A DNA stretch of 64,000 bases from Ignavibacteria bacterium UBA2360 (GCA_002344125.1 DDTQ01000011.1:517245-581244); one strand, 5' to 3'; positions 7,693-16,099 are shown, numbered from the stretch's first letter. Numbers and translations: made by a program. The notes: a model not told the origin generated them from the letters alone.

Positions 7693-9057
7693 CTACTTGC
7701 CTATACAGAACTTTGTGAATATGTTATTTAAGATATCAACATTTGCGGTCTTGCCAATTATCTCGGAAATGGAATCCATGGCAGCTCTAATTTCAAATGA
7801 AATCAACTCGTTACCGCCGCCCTGCTTTATCTGTTCCCGGGCATTCACAAGATATTCACAAGATTTCAACAAACAATCCCTGTGCCTTTCGTTTGTAATT
7901 ATCACGTTACTCTGATTGTTTTTACCAATGAGCTCTTTGGCCTTGGAAATAATTGTCTTTTCAAGCGCGTCCATTTTTTCGCCTGATTTTGCCGAAACAG
8001 CTAATGCAGCAATTGATTTGCCTGGCATTAAATCAATTTTATTAATGACCTTAATTGTCTTACTGCTATTATTGGTTCCAGAGAAAGCATCAACCTTAAT
8101 ATCTGAATTTATTACATCATCCACTTCAAGAATTATATCAGCTTCTTCAATTTTAACCTTTGAGCGCCTTACCCCCTCTTTTTCTATTACATCCTTCGTT
8201 TCACGGATTCCGGCAGTATCAACCAGATTGAATTGAATCCCACCCATAACAAGCGGCTCTTCCAGATAGTCTCTGGTAGTACCGGGAATATCGCTCACTA
8301 TAGCGCGATTTTCATCAAGAAAATAATTGAAAATACTGGATTTACCTACGTTGGGTCGCCCAATGATTGCCAAATTGACGCCGTTTTTGATTATTTTGCC
8401 ACTTTCATAGCTCTGTGTCAACGAATCAAATTTAGCGATTAGCTTGTTTACCTTTTCAAGCAGAACATCCTTTTCTACCAGGTCAATTCCCTCTTCAGAA
8501 AAATCGAGTTCAAGCTCAAGCAGCGAGCAGTAATTGATTAGATCTTCGCGCAGCTCTTTTATTTTCTTAGAAAATTTTCCGGTCAATTGCTGCAGCGCCA
8601 GGTTGTTTGCCTGTTCGGTCTTCGCTTTTATGAGGTCTGCAACAGCTTCTGCCTGCGCAAGATCCATCTTTCCGTTAAGGTATGCGCGCTTTGAAAATTC
8701 ACCCGGCTCTGCGTGAAATGCTCCAAGCTTCGCGAGCAGATCACTGACCTTGCGGTAGATATAACTTCCGCCATGCGTAGAAATTTCGGCGACATCTTCG
8801 CCCGTGTATGAATTGGGAGCTTTGAAAAATGTAACAACCACTTCATCAATAAAATCTGCCCCGCTGAATAGAAACCCGTGGTGTGTAGTATGTGAGATGT
8901 AGTGGTCAATGTTAGCCGGTAAAAACTCAGCATAACTCTTTGATAAACAGTTAGATATAAGCGAAAATGTGTCTTTTCCGCTTAAGCGAATGACCGTTAT
9001 GCCTGACTCCCCCACCATGGTAGCGGGCGCAAATATTATTCTGTTATCAAAGCTCAT
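7693..9057 (-). CDS. mnmE: tRNA uridine-5-carboxymethylaminomethyl modification GTPase MnmE
   Basis: 454 residues from the ATG at 9055-9057, matching the family length. The N-terminal folate-binding domain starts IIFAPATMVGESGITVIRLSG; the inserted G domain has P-loop GRPNVGKSS near residue 233, switch/G3 DTAGIRET and G4 NKID; the C-terminus is FCIGK with the conserved cysteine. It works with MnmG on tRNA U34. An in-frame ATG further upstream (9168) would add 37 residues encoded by a GC-rich repeat, so I reject it. The GGTGAGG before the chosen start is itself the end of that repeat and can serve as ribosome-binding site. Confidence 0.95.
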   Translation of the reverse strand: MSFDNRIIFAPATMVGESGITVIRLSGKDTFSLISNCLSKSYAEFLPANIDHYISHTTHHGFLFSGADFIDEVVVTFFKAPNSYTGEDVAEISTHGGSYIYRKVSDLLAKLGAFHAEPGEFSKRAYLNGKMDLAQAEAVADLIKAKTEQANNLALQQLTGKFSKKIKELREDLINYCSLLELELDFSEEGIDLVEKDVLLEKVNKLIAKFDSLTQSYESGKIIKNGVNLAIIGRPNVGKSSIFNYFLDENRAIVSDIPGTTRDYLEEPLVMGGIQFNLVDTAGIRETKDVIEKEGVRRSKVKIEEADIILEVDDVINSDIKVDAFSGTNNSSKTIKVINKIDLMPGKSIAALAVSAKSGEKMDALEKTIISKAKELIGKNNQSNVIITNERHRDCLLKSCEYLVNAREQIKQGGGNELISFEIRAAMDSISEIIGKTANVDILNNIFTKFCIGK

Positions 9058-9065
9058 AGTATTTA

Positions 9066-9103
9066 ACCTCACCCCCTGCCCTTCTCCTAGGAGGAGAGGG
9101 GAG
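9066..9103. repeat. CCCTTCTCC palindromic repeat upstream of mnmE
   Basis: CTCACCCCCTGCCC followed by an imperfect palindrome (TTCTCCTAGGAGGAGAGGGG). Read on the minus strand its end GGGGTGAGG lies just 5' of the mnmE ATG. Confidence 0.7.
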
Positions 9104-9198
9104 CAAAGAATAGCAAAGATAGGGATTAATGATGAGTGAAAAAATGAATAACAAAAGCATAATGTCAAAGCTCAAATGTCAAAATTCATTATTATGTG

Positions 9199-9266
9199 TG
9201 ACCCCGATGGGGTTAACCTGGTTTGTAAATAATTCCGGATATAAATGTTTGACCGCTTTGCGGTCA
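9199..9266 (-). repeat. Double-hairpin element, copy 3
   Basis: TGACCCC-gat-GGGGTTA (9199-9215) and TGACCGC-ttt-GCGGTCA (9250-9266), 34 bases apart, with ATATAAATG before the second hairpin. It lies between the divergent mnmE and Rossmann-protein genes. Confidence 0.7.
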
Positions 9267-9347
9267 CATAGACGTATTAATAACTTAGGTTTGTTGAGCT
9301 AAAAATTATTTCTTAGTTTGTAATGTTTTATAAAATTATTTTTGGAT

Positions 9348-10037
9348 ATGAGGATCAACATTATTTTAACCGGTGCGACGGGAATGGTTGGCGAAGGCGT
9401 GCTGCTTGAGAGCCTTGATAATCAGGCGGTAAGCAGAGTGCTCGTAGTTAGCCGGAGACCCTGCGGTGTAACCCACCAAAAGCTCGAAGAGCTGGTTGTA
9501 AAGGATCTTGCAGCGCTCTCCCCTGCTGAATCAACTATGCTGGCGGGATATGATGCCTGCTTCTTTTGCGCAGGGGTTTCTTCCGTGGGAAAGAAAGAAG
9601 CTGAATATTCCAAGCTTACCTATGATATGACAATTAATTTTGCGGAAGAGTATAAAAAAGTTAATCCTGCTATGCCGCAAACATTTTGTTATGTTTCGGG
9701 CTATGGTACTGATAGCACGGAAGTCGGAAAGTCAATGTGGGCACGGGTTAAGGGTCATACCGAAAATAAGCTGCTGGAAATATTTGCGCAGGAAGGTAAA
9801 CCTTCCGGCGGGTATATGTTCCGCCCGGGAATTATGAAACCCATCAAGGGTCAGAAGCGCGTACTGAAATTTTATTTCGGCTGGCAGATCACATATCCCA
9901 TTATGAGATTCTTGATGCCAAAGTTTGCATGTACGCTTCAGGATGTCGCGCGTGCGATGATCAATTGCACTATCCATAGGCCGGCGAAGCATGTTTTGGA
10001 GGTAAAGGATATTGTTGAAACAGCGAAGAGCAGATAA
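9348..10037 (+). CDS. NAD(P)-binding Rossmann-fold protein (NmrA/epimerase-like)
   Basis: 229 residues from ATG 9348; a TTG six bases upstream is possible but weaker. The first strand and dinucleotide loop read NIILTGATGMVGEGVL (GxxGxxG, residues about 9-15), followed by DACFFCAGVSS and YVSGYGTDS, in which a Ser and Tyr-like pattern replaces the usual YxxxK. Similar proteins are atypical short-chain reductases often annotated as NAD-dependent epimerases. Cofactor binding is likely; substrate unknown. It is the only plus-strand gene between mnmE and dnaA and is followed by repeats and the origin. Confidence 0.75.
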   Translation: MRINIILTGATGMVGEGVLLESLDNQAVSRVLVVSRRPCGVTHQKLEELVVKDLAALSPAESTMLAGYDACFFCAGVSSVGKKEAEYSKLTYDMTINFAEEYKKVNPAMPQTFCYVSGYGTDSTEVGKSMWARVKGHTENKLLEIFAQEGKPSGGYMFRPGIMKPIKGQKRVLKFYFGWQITYPIMRFLMPKFACTLQDVARAMINCTIHRPAKHVLEVKDIVETAKSR

Positions 10038-10051
10038 CAATATATTTCTTT

Positions 10052-10168
10052 CTCCGTCCCAAGTTTCTACTTGGGGCGGAAATTGCAGAGAAGCTATGCT
10101 TCTGGCTTAGCATCAGGCTGAAGCCTGATAAGAAATATACGTTCCCAAGCAGAAGCTTGGGAACGAGG
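10052..10168. repeat. 117-bp three-hairpin repeat, copy A
   Basis: The unit contains CCCAAGT-ttct-ACTTGGG, ATCAGGCT-ga-AGCCTGAT and CGTTCCCAAGC-aga-AGCTTGGGAACG (with arms sharing one base). Copy B at 10207-10323 is the same length and differs at only five positions. Confidence 0.85.
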
Positions 10169-10206
10169 ACGAGGAAACAAGAATGAATAAACTCTCTTCA
10201 TTAATT

Positions 10207-10323
10207 CTCCGTCCCAAGTTTCTTCTTGGGGCGGAAATTGCGGAGAAGCTATGCTTCTGGATTAGCATCAGGCTGAAGCCTGATAAGAAATATACGTTCC
10301 CAAGCGGAAGCTTGAGAACGAGG
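10207..10323. repeat. 117-bp three-hairpin repeat, copy B
   Basis: Direct repeat of copy A, beginning 39 bases after it ends, with five substitutions. The near-identity suggests recent duplication. The long frames crossing it on both strands are artefacts of the repeat. Confidence 0.85.
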
Positions 10324-10331
10324 GGTCGAAA

Positions 10332-10360
10332 GGCTGACCGCTCTGCGGTCTTAATTTTTT
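10332..10360 (+). terminator. Hairpin plus T-run downstream of the Rossmann gene
   Basis: GACCGC-tct-GCGGTC is followed by TTAATTTTTTG, an acceptable intrinsic terminator separating upstream transcription from the origin. The hairpin equals one half of the double-hairpin repeats, so it may simply be a repeat remnant. Confidence 0.45.
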
Positions 10361-10469
10361 GTAGCTTAAACAATTAACGGGATATACATGAAATTGTTAA
10401 TAAACCGTGAGCAGATATTAACGTTGTACGTGTATTTATGGGAAATCGGAGGTATTTCTATTAAAAACA

Positions 10470-10498
10470 TTGACAAAAGTGGATTTTTTAGCTATAAT
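10470..10498 (+). promoter_or_regulatory. Consensus sigma-70 promoter for dnaA
   Basis: TTGACA at 10470-10475 and TATAAT at 10493-10498 are both perfect and exactly 17 bases apart. Transcription from about 10505 would give a leader of roughly 350 bases before the dnaA start, including the DnaA box. Confidence 0.8.
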
Positions 10499-10533
10499 GC
10501 GAAGCGAGACTGAGATTTTTAATGTTAATAAGT

Positions 10534-10542
10534 TGTGAATAA
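10534..10542 (-). promoter_or_regulatory. DnaA box
   Basis: TGTGAATAA is the reverse complement of TTATTCACA, a perfect match to TTATNCACA. It lies about 35 bases downstream of the -10 hexamer, so DnaA bound here could both act at the origin and repress its own promoter. Confidence 0.7.
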
Positions 10543-10855
10543 CTGTTCATAGCCTGTTAAAAAATGTTTAAAACACTCTCCTCCAAAAACATCACACATT
10601 CAAAGTTATTAACAAATTCATGTTAACAACACCTCACAAAGAGGATTAAGTTAATAATTTTTATTGTTTTAAGATTTTAATTTCATTGTTAATTACTTTT
10701 GGAATATTGAAGTTTTTATATATTTAAAGCGTTTATTTTAATCTTAATTTTAAATTAACACTGTTTACTCGTTTAAAATATAAACTTAACAGAAAATTAA
10801 CCGGGCAAAATTACAACTGACCATTTTATACAACTAATTTTTTAAAAGAAAGAAA

Positions 10856-12415
10856 TTGAGCGGACACGAATTAAAGAAAAGTGACGATACCTATTTAGAT
10901 CCATCCATCACCAAAGAATATATTAATGATATAACATTCCCGGCAGAACCATCAGCGGCAGACGATCTGAAGCGTCAGGAGGCGTTCAATACGTGGACCC
11001 GCTTTATGGATATTGTTAAACTGAATGTATCAGACCTGAAGCTTAACACATGGTTTAAGCCCATTAAAGCAATTTCGCTTGAAGGCAGCGTGTTAACAAT
11101 ATCGGTACCCAGCCAGGATTATTACGAAATGATAATTTCGCGCTTCGGTGATATTGTAATCCGTGCGATAAGATCAATACTGGGCGATGAAGCGAAGATA
11201 TTGTATGTAATTGACCCCAAGACGACATTTTCACAGGAGCCTGAGCTGCTCGAGAATCCCCCGCTTACCCAGGAAACAGGGAACGTTACGCGGGCCGGCA
11301 CCGACCAGAATACATTTGATCCCAATTTTTACAGACCGGGTATAACTGCGGTACAGGTAACGCCTGAAAGCGATCCGGCATTAACACAGAAATGTTTTTT
11401 GAATCCTGAATACACCTTTGAGAATTTTGTTAAGGGTAAAAACAATGAGTTCGCAACGGCTGCGGCAATATCAATTGCCAATAAACCGGGCGCACAATAT
11501 AACCCATTAATGCTTTATGGCGGTGTAGGACTTGGCAAAACTCATTTAATGCAGGCTATAGGCAACCAGATAAAAGCCGCAAACCCGCAGATGAAGATAA
11601 TGTATCTTTCGGGTCCGGATTTTACCACCAACTTCATTCAAAGCATCCGCATGAACAAGGCGCATGAGTTTGAAAGATTTTACAAGTCGCTTGATATGCT
11701 GATAGTTGATGATATCCAGTTCTTAGAAGGCAAAGAAAGCACACAGGATTCATTCTTCCAGATATTCAATTCATTATACCAGCTCAAAAAGCAGATAGTA
11801 CTTTCCTGTGATAAACCGCCGCACCAGCTGGAAGGCCTTGAAGAACGCCTGATAACCCGCTTCCAGTGGGGTTTGACGGTGGATATACAGGCGCCTGACC
11901 TGGAAACAAGAATTGCCATCTTAAATAAGAAGTGCGAGAAAGAAGGATTCAATGTACCTTACGAGGTACTTGAGTTTATTGCTTTAAATATCAAAGATAA
12001 CATCCGTTCACTTGAAGGATGTCTGAAGAGTCTTTTGTTTGACGCTGAGCTGACCCGCTGCCCTATCAACATTGATATGGCAAAGCGCAGCGTACTGAAA
12101 TTCGGCGGTATAAAAAACCGTAAGCAGAATATTGATATCAGCGTTATAATAGCATCGGTCTCGAAATATTTTAACATTGATGAATCGTTGTTAAGGCTTA
12201 AATCAAAGCAGCAGGAAATTGTTCACGCCCGCCACACAGCAATGTATTTAAGCAAGGAATTAACTTCATCATCGCTGCAGACAATCGGCGCGCATTTTGG
12301 CGGAAGGAACCACGCAACTGTAATTCACGCATGCAAATGCATTGAAGAAGTTATTAACAGAGATCCTTCGTTTAAAGATAAACTCGAACAAATCAAAGAG
12401 ATGTTATTAACATAA
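10856..12415 (+). CDS. dnaA: Chromosomal replication initiator protein DnaA
   Basis: 519 residues, slightly long because of a 45-residue N-terminal extension. Domain I is FMDIVKLNVSDLKLNTWFKP and following; domain II is a variable linker to about residue 180; domain III is the AAA+ ATPase with Walker A GGVGLGKTH at 222-230 and Walker B MLIVDDIQFLEG; domain IV carries the DNA-binding signature LQTIGAHFGGRNHATVIHA. The start is a TTG behind AAAAGAAAGAAA; the next ATG would cut into domain I. It binds DnaA boxes, melts the origin and loads the helicase. Confidence 0.97.
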   Translation: MSGHELKKSDDTYLDPSITKEYINDITFPAEPSAADDLKRQEAFNTWTRFMDIVKLNVSDLKLNTWFKPIKAISLEGSVLTISVPSQDYYEMIISRFGDIVIRAIRSILGDEAKILYVIDPKTTFSQEPELLENPPLTQETGNVTRAGTDQNTFDPNFYRPGITAVQVTPESDPALTQKCFLNPEYTFENFVKGKNNEFATAAAISIANKPGAQYNPLMLYGGVGLGKTHLMQAIGNQIKAANPQMKIMYLSGPDFTTNFIQSIRMNKAHEFERFYKSLDMLIVDDIQFLEGKESTQDSFFQIFNSLYQLKKQIVLSCDKPPHQLEGLEERLITRFQWGLTVDIQAPDLETRIAILNKKCEKEGFNVPYEVLEFIALNIKDNIRSLEGCLKSLLFDAELTRCPINIDMAKRSVLKFGGIKNRKQNIDISVIIASVSKYFNIDESLLRLKSKQQEIVHARHTAMYLSKELTSSSLQTIGAHFGGRNHATVIHACKCIEEVINRDPSFKDKLEQIKEMLLT

Positions 12416-12443
12416 AATTGTTGATACATCATAAATTTATATC

Positions 12444-12476
12444 AAGCTATCCACATTTCACGGATAGCTTTTGTTT
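12444..12476 (+). terminator. Intrinsic terminator of dnaA
   Basis: AAGCTATCC (12444-12452) pairs with GGATAGCTT (12462-12470) around a nine-base loop, followed by TTGTTTTTT. It begins 28 bases after the dnaA stop. Confidence 0.8.
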
Positions 12477-12706
12477 TTTATAATATATGTGTAAGGTGAT
12501 GTTAACAATCTGACATATATTTAACAAACCTGTTAACAAAAATATACATCAATTATTCTATTTTCATTCTATTTTTAAAGATAAACCGTTAAATTTATAC
12601 TTATTAACAGCACTACTACTACATCTTTTTTTATTATATAATAAAGAATAAGTATAGTAATACAGCCAAAAAGGCGAAATAAACAAATAGTGAAATAGTG
12701 TGTTGT

Positions 12707-12740
12707 CATTCTGAGAGAGCTGAGCGGACGAAGAATCCAC
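12707..12740. repeat. Dispersed GAGCGGACGAAG-type repeat
   Basis: GTCATTCTGAGAGAGCTGAG and the following GCGGACGAAGAATCC resemble, in reverse complement, the repeats at 4037-4063 and 44421-44489. It precedes recN. Confidence 0.5.
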
Positions 12741-12828
12741 TTTTAACTTCATAATGGATTTTAAATTAATTCAGGGTGACAATAAAAATATAAAATTTAA
12801 ATTATTCTCTACGAATTATTCAGGGTTA

Positions 12829-14661
12829 ATGCTCGAAAAACTCACAATAAAAAATTACCTGCTGTTAAAGAACATTGAAATTGATCTTTCAAAGGGATTT
12901 AACATAATTACCGGTGAAACCGGCGCGGGAAAATCGATACTTATAAACGCGCTTAATTTATTATTGGGCGGCAGGGCTGATTATTCCATTATCAGCAAAA
13001 ATAAAGATAAGATGATAATTGAAGGGATTGTGAGCGTTTCAAAGGAAAATAAGGCTATAATTAGCAAAATACTGAAAGAGCATGAAATTGAATCGATGAT
13101 AACCTCACCCCCGTCCCCTCTCCTAAAAGGAGAGGGGGGAGAATCCTCTAAAATAAATAAAGATGAAGGTTTAGTTCTTATTATCCGGCGTGAATTATAT
13201 ACCAAGGCTTACAGCCGGTGTTTTATTAACGATACCCCCGTTGGTACCAATGAGTTAAAAGAACTGGGTGAGATAATAATTGATATTCATTCACAGAATG
13301 AGCACCAGTCATTGTTAAAAAAAGAAGTGCATATAGAGCTGGTTGATTCATACTTAATAAAAAAAGAAGGAAAAAAGTTTGAAGATAAACTGAATAGTTA
13401 TAAACAGGGTTATGAACAGCTGTTGATAAAACGAAATGAATATGACGAGATAAATAAAAAGAAAAGTGACCTTGATACCAAACGGAGTTTTATTGATTTT
13501 CAATTGAAGGAAATTCACGAAACCGATCCTCAGGCAGGTGAAGATGATGAACTGGAAAATGAACTTAAGACCGGAGAAAATATTGAGGGAATAAGGGAAT
13601 CATTAACCCTTGCATATTCTAACCTGTATGATGATTCAGGCAGCGTACTTGAGCGTATCAAAATAGTAGAAAAAGAGCTTGGCAAAATAGGGGAGTATAA
13701 TACAGATATCCAGAAAATTATGGGTGATGTAAGCGAATCAACAACCGCTCTAAGAGAAGCAAGCCGTTTGATTGAATCACTGCTTGAAAACCTGAATTTT
13801 GATCCGGCCAGAGTTGAAGAAATTCGCGAGCGATTATATAAGCTGCAGTTCCTGAAGAAAAAATACGGCGGCTCAATTGATGAAGTCATTAAGCTAAAAG
13901 TTACTCTTGAAAAAGATCTGAGCCTGGTGGATAATTTTGATGATACTATAAAAAAACTCAGGACCGAAATTGACGAACTTGTGAAAGACCTGTTCAAAAA
14001 AGCCGGGGAGCTTTCAAAAACACGCAGAGATAAATCAAAACAGCTTGAAACTGAAATAGTTAAAATATTGAAGGAAGTTGGGTTTGAAAATGCGGAGTTT
14101 AGGGTGGAAGTAACCTCACACACGGCCCCTAATGTTGATCCCGCTAAGCAACTAAAGTCAGGAAAAAGCGGGACGGCAAAAAGCGCCGAAGGAGAGGGGA
14201 GCAATGCCTTAAACAGCAATGGCTATGATGACATTGAGTTCATGGTAAAGATAAATAAAGGTGATGAATTTTCTTCACTGCGGAAAACCGCTTCGGGAGG
14301 GGAAGTATCGCGCATTATGCTTGCAGTGAAATCGGTGCTGGCCGGCGCCGATAAGGTTGATATACTGGTATTTGATGAAATTGATACAGGAATCAGCGGC
14401 CGTATTGCTCAGAAAGTAGGCAGAGTGATGAAGGGACTATCCGGATACCGCCAGGTTATTGCTATTACGCATTTGGCGCAGATAGCCGCGCTGGCTGATG
14501 AACATCTGCTGGTGGAAAAAGAGACGGAGGGAAATTCTACAATTACGAAGATCCGCCCGCTTGATAAAAACGAGAAAGTTATTGAAGTTGCAAAACTGCT
14601 CAGCGGTGAAAAAGTTACCGATGCAAGTATTAAGAGTGCGAAGGAATTGATGTCAGTGTAA
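12829..14661 (+). CDS. recN: DNA repair protein RecN with two in-frame repeat insertions
   Basis: 610 residues from ATG 12829 (MLEKLTIKNYLLL, the typical N-terminus); the upstream ATG at 12754 adds a non-homologous 25 residues. RecN is an SMC-like ATPase of double-strand break repair: Walker A GETGAGKS at 29-36, long coiled coil in the middle, ABC signature ASGGEVSRIMLA, Walker B LVFDEIDTGISG and the D-loop/His-switch AITHLAQIAA. Residues about 92-105 (TSPPSPLLKGEGGE) are a translated CCCCTCTCC palindrome, and about 437-458 a translated GATCCCGC-type repeat. Both are in loops or linkers before conserved blocks, so the enzyme is probably active. Confidence 0.95.
   Translation: MLEKLTIKNYLLLKNIEIDLSKGFNIITGETGAGKSILINALNLLLGGRADYSIISKNKDKMIIEGIVSVSKENKAIISKILKEHEIESMITSPPSPLLKGEGGESSKINKDEGLVLIIRRELYTKAYSRCFINDTPVGTNELKELGEIIIDIHSQNEHQSLLKKEVHIELVDSYLIKKEGKKFEDKLNSYKQGYEQLLIKRNEYDEINKKKSDLDTKRSFIDFQLKEIHETDPQAGEDDELENELKTGENIEGIRESLTLAYSNLYDDSGSVLERIKIVEKELGKIGEYNTDIQKIMGDVSESTTALREASRLIESLLENLNFDPARVEEIRERLYKLQFLKKKYGGSIDEVIKLKVTLEKDLSLVDNFDDTIKKLRTEIDELVKDLFKKAGELSKTRRDKSKQLETEIVKILKEVGFENAEFRVEVTSHTAPNVDPAKQLKSGKSGTAKSAEGEGSNALNSNGYDDIEFMVKINKGDEFSSLRKTASGGEVSRIMLAVKSVLAGADKVDILVFDEIDTGISGRIAQKVGRVMKGLSGYRQVIAITHLAQIAALADEHLLVEKETEGNSTITKIRPLDKNEKVIEVAKLLSGEKVTDASIKSAKELMSV
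13103..13142. repeat. CCCCTCTCCT palindrome read in frame within recN
   Basis: CCTCACCCCCGTCCCC precedes arms CCCCTCTCCT (13115-13124) and AGGAGAGGGG (13128-13137). It matches the intergenic copies at 5109-5147 and 9066-9103. Confidence 0.85.
14137..14200. repeat. GATCCCGC-AAGC repeat read in frame within recN
   Basis: The pattern ATCCCGC-AAGCA, then GCGGGAC and GCAAAAAGCGCC, is shared with intergenic copies at 32208-32262 and, more diverged, 38351-38395. Here it gives RecN residues about 437-458. Confidence 0.65.
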
Positions 14662-14750
14662 GGCAAAAGACATCCCGCTAAGCCCATTCTTAGTTAAGGA
14701 GGGGGATTTTTTATATTTAATAATTACTTTTAAGAATCAAAAATATTGAA

Positions 14751-15989
14751 ATGAAACCGTTACCCTACCTTGAATTATATAATTTATTAAAACACAATTT
14801 TGCTTCGGCTAAGCGGGAAATTGATATACCCGAACTTGAGGTAAAAATTACACGCAGCAGATTCCGCTCCATGGGGGCAGCGGTGCTGCCCGGAAAGAAC
14901 AATTATTATTGCCGGAAGCATGATATCAGCTTTTCAGGCGAAATAATATATGAGGGTCTGCCGGAAACAGAAGAAAGATCGATCCTGCACACCAGCGACA
15001 GTGATATTACATGTAACGATGAATTTGATTATATAGTTATTAACAACCCGGGCCAAAGCGATAGCAGCAAAGCAATTTTGCTTTTCCACGGACTCAATGA
15101 AAAGAAATGGGATAAATACCTGCCATGGGCATACCGCCTGCTAAAACATACCGGCAAGCCGGTGATATTATTCCCGCTGGCGTTTCATATGGACCGCGCG
15201 CCTAAGCAGTGGTCCGCTGCGGCAAACATGAATGCAGCCGCCAAAGAGCGGGCGCACAGTGACCCGCTTAACAGCCACACTTCGTTTGTGAATGCGGCAA
15301 TAAGCTCACGCTTGGAAGCAAATCCACAGCGGTTCTTCTGGTCAGGGCTGCAGAGCTATATTGATGTATCGGTTTTTCTGCATGAACTGAACAGGGGCAG
15401 CGTAACCGGTTTTGCAGCGGGTACCGCTGCGGATATATTCGGTTACTCAATAGGCGCGTACTTTGGGCTGATATTAATTATGGCGGGTGCAGGGGGACTT
15501 ACGGAAAACTCAAAGCTCTTCGCATTCTGCGGCGGAGCTACACTGGACAGAATGTATCCCATTTCCAAATATATTCTTGACGCCAAAGCGGCATCGGCTA
15601 TAAGCAGCTATTACCTGGAGCTTTTGAACAATAATTTCAAAAGTACTCCGAGGCTTGATCATTACTTAAGCCAAGAGCATCCCGAGGAAGCATATTTTAA
15701 ATCGATGCTGCTGTATCACCATTACAAAGAACTGCGCGAAGAACGCCTGCGCGGCGCAGCCGGGCGCATACGCGCCATTGCATTGAAGCAGGATTCAGTT
15801 GTGCCGCCGGTTGAAGTGATGAACACGCTGCAGGGCGAAATGCGCGATATAGAAATTACAGTTGATATCGAAGACTTCCCGTACCCGTACTCGCATGTTA
15901 ATCCGTTTTCGCTGGCCGAGAAGCATTCAATGGAAACAAATAATGCATTTATAAAAATTATAGATAAGGCGAGCGGGTTTTTGGGGTGA
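14751..15989 (+). CDS. DUF6051-like alpha/beta hydrolase
   Basis: A 412-residue protein without signal peptide. A first core block KAILLFHGLNEKKWDKYLPW (H-G oxyanion region) is near residues 106-125, and the nucleophile elbow GYSIG is at 231-235 with Ser233. PVILFPLAFHMDRAP and late VVPP/YSHVNP, where a histidine could close the triad, support a serine hydrolase. The arrangement matches the DUF6051 family of Bacteroidota. Substrate unknown. It follows recN by 89 bases with a diverged repeat between. Confidence 0.7.
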   Translation: MKPLPYLELYNLLKHNFASAKREIDIPELEVKITRSRFRSMGAAVLPGKNNYYCRKHDISFSGEIIYEGLPETEERSILHTSDSDITCNDEFDYIVINNPGQSDSSKAILLFHGLNEKKWDKYLPWAYRLLKHTGKPVILFPLAFHMDRAPKQWSAAANMNAAAKERAHSDPLNSHTSFVNAAISSRLEANPQRFFWSGLQSYIDVSVFLHELNRGSVTGFAAGTAADIFGYSIGAYFGLILIMAGAGGLTENSKLFAFCGGATLDRMYPISKYILDAKAASAISSYYLELLNNNFKSTPRLDHYLSQEHPEEAYFKSMLLYHHYKELREERLRGAAGRIRAIALKQDSVVPPVEVMNTLQGEMRDIEITVDIEDFPYPYSHVNPFSLAEKHSMETNNAFIKIIDKASGFLG

Positions 15990-16008
15990 GGGGTTGGGGT
16001 TGCAGGTT

Positions 16009-16047
16009 ATCCCGCAAGCGGGATTTCAATCAGTTTTTCAAACTGAT
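16009..16047. repeat. CCCGC-first two-hairpin repeat
   Basis: ATCCCGC-aa-GCGGGAT (16009-16024) is followed after four bases by ATCAGTTT-ttc-AAACTGAT (16029-16047). First hairpin shared, second unique. Confidence 0.65.
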
Positions 16048-16099
16048 CTCAGCAGGCTACAGGTGACAAGTTGCGGTTTAAATTTGAAAAACATACGTG

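Larger units (their letters stand above)
10380..10855. other. oriC: Predicted chromosomal origin (oriC) / dnaA leader
   Basis: A gene-free, strongly AT-rich stretch directly upstream of dnaA. It has one perfect DnaA box, near-matches TTATTAACA (10606-10614) and TGTTAACAA (10621-10629), and long A/T runs from about 10640 to 10800 that suit a DNA-unwinding element. Leftward tRNA-modification genes and rightward dnaA/recN diverge from here, and parS sites are 3 kb away. The spacer after dnaA repeats the TGTTAACAA motif twice and may be a second half of the origin. Confidence 0.75.
12416..12828. other. AT-rich spacer between dnaA and recN
   Basis: No gene is supported. It holds the dnaA terminator (12444-12476), two copies of TGTTAACAA (12500-12508, 12531-12539), TTATTAACA (12601-12609), a polypyrimidine/AT run, and a dispersed repeat at 12707-12740. 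The motif sharing with the region upstream of dnaA suggests a bipartite origin. Confidence 0.55.

Noticed and set aside
9058..9168. N-terminal extension of MnmE
   Set aside because: The 37 residues are translated GC-rich repeat and lie before the conserved family start.
10113..10377. Genes on either strand over the 117-bp repeats
   Set aside because: Both frames consist mainly of the duplicated hairpin units.
12447..12455. DnaA box CTATCCACA after dnaA
   Set aside because: One mismatch to consensus and it is part of the terminator stem, which explains the sequence better.
12754..12828. N-terminal extension of RecN
   Set aside because: Residues before MLEKLTIKN have no counterpart in the family, which starts at the Walker-domain strand.
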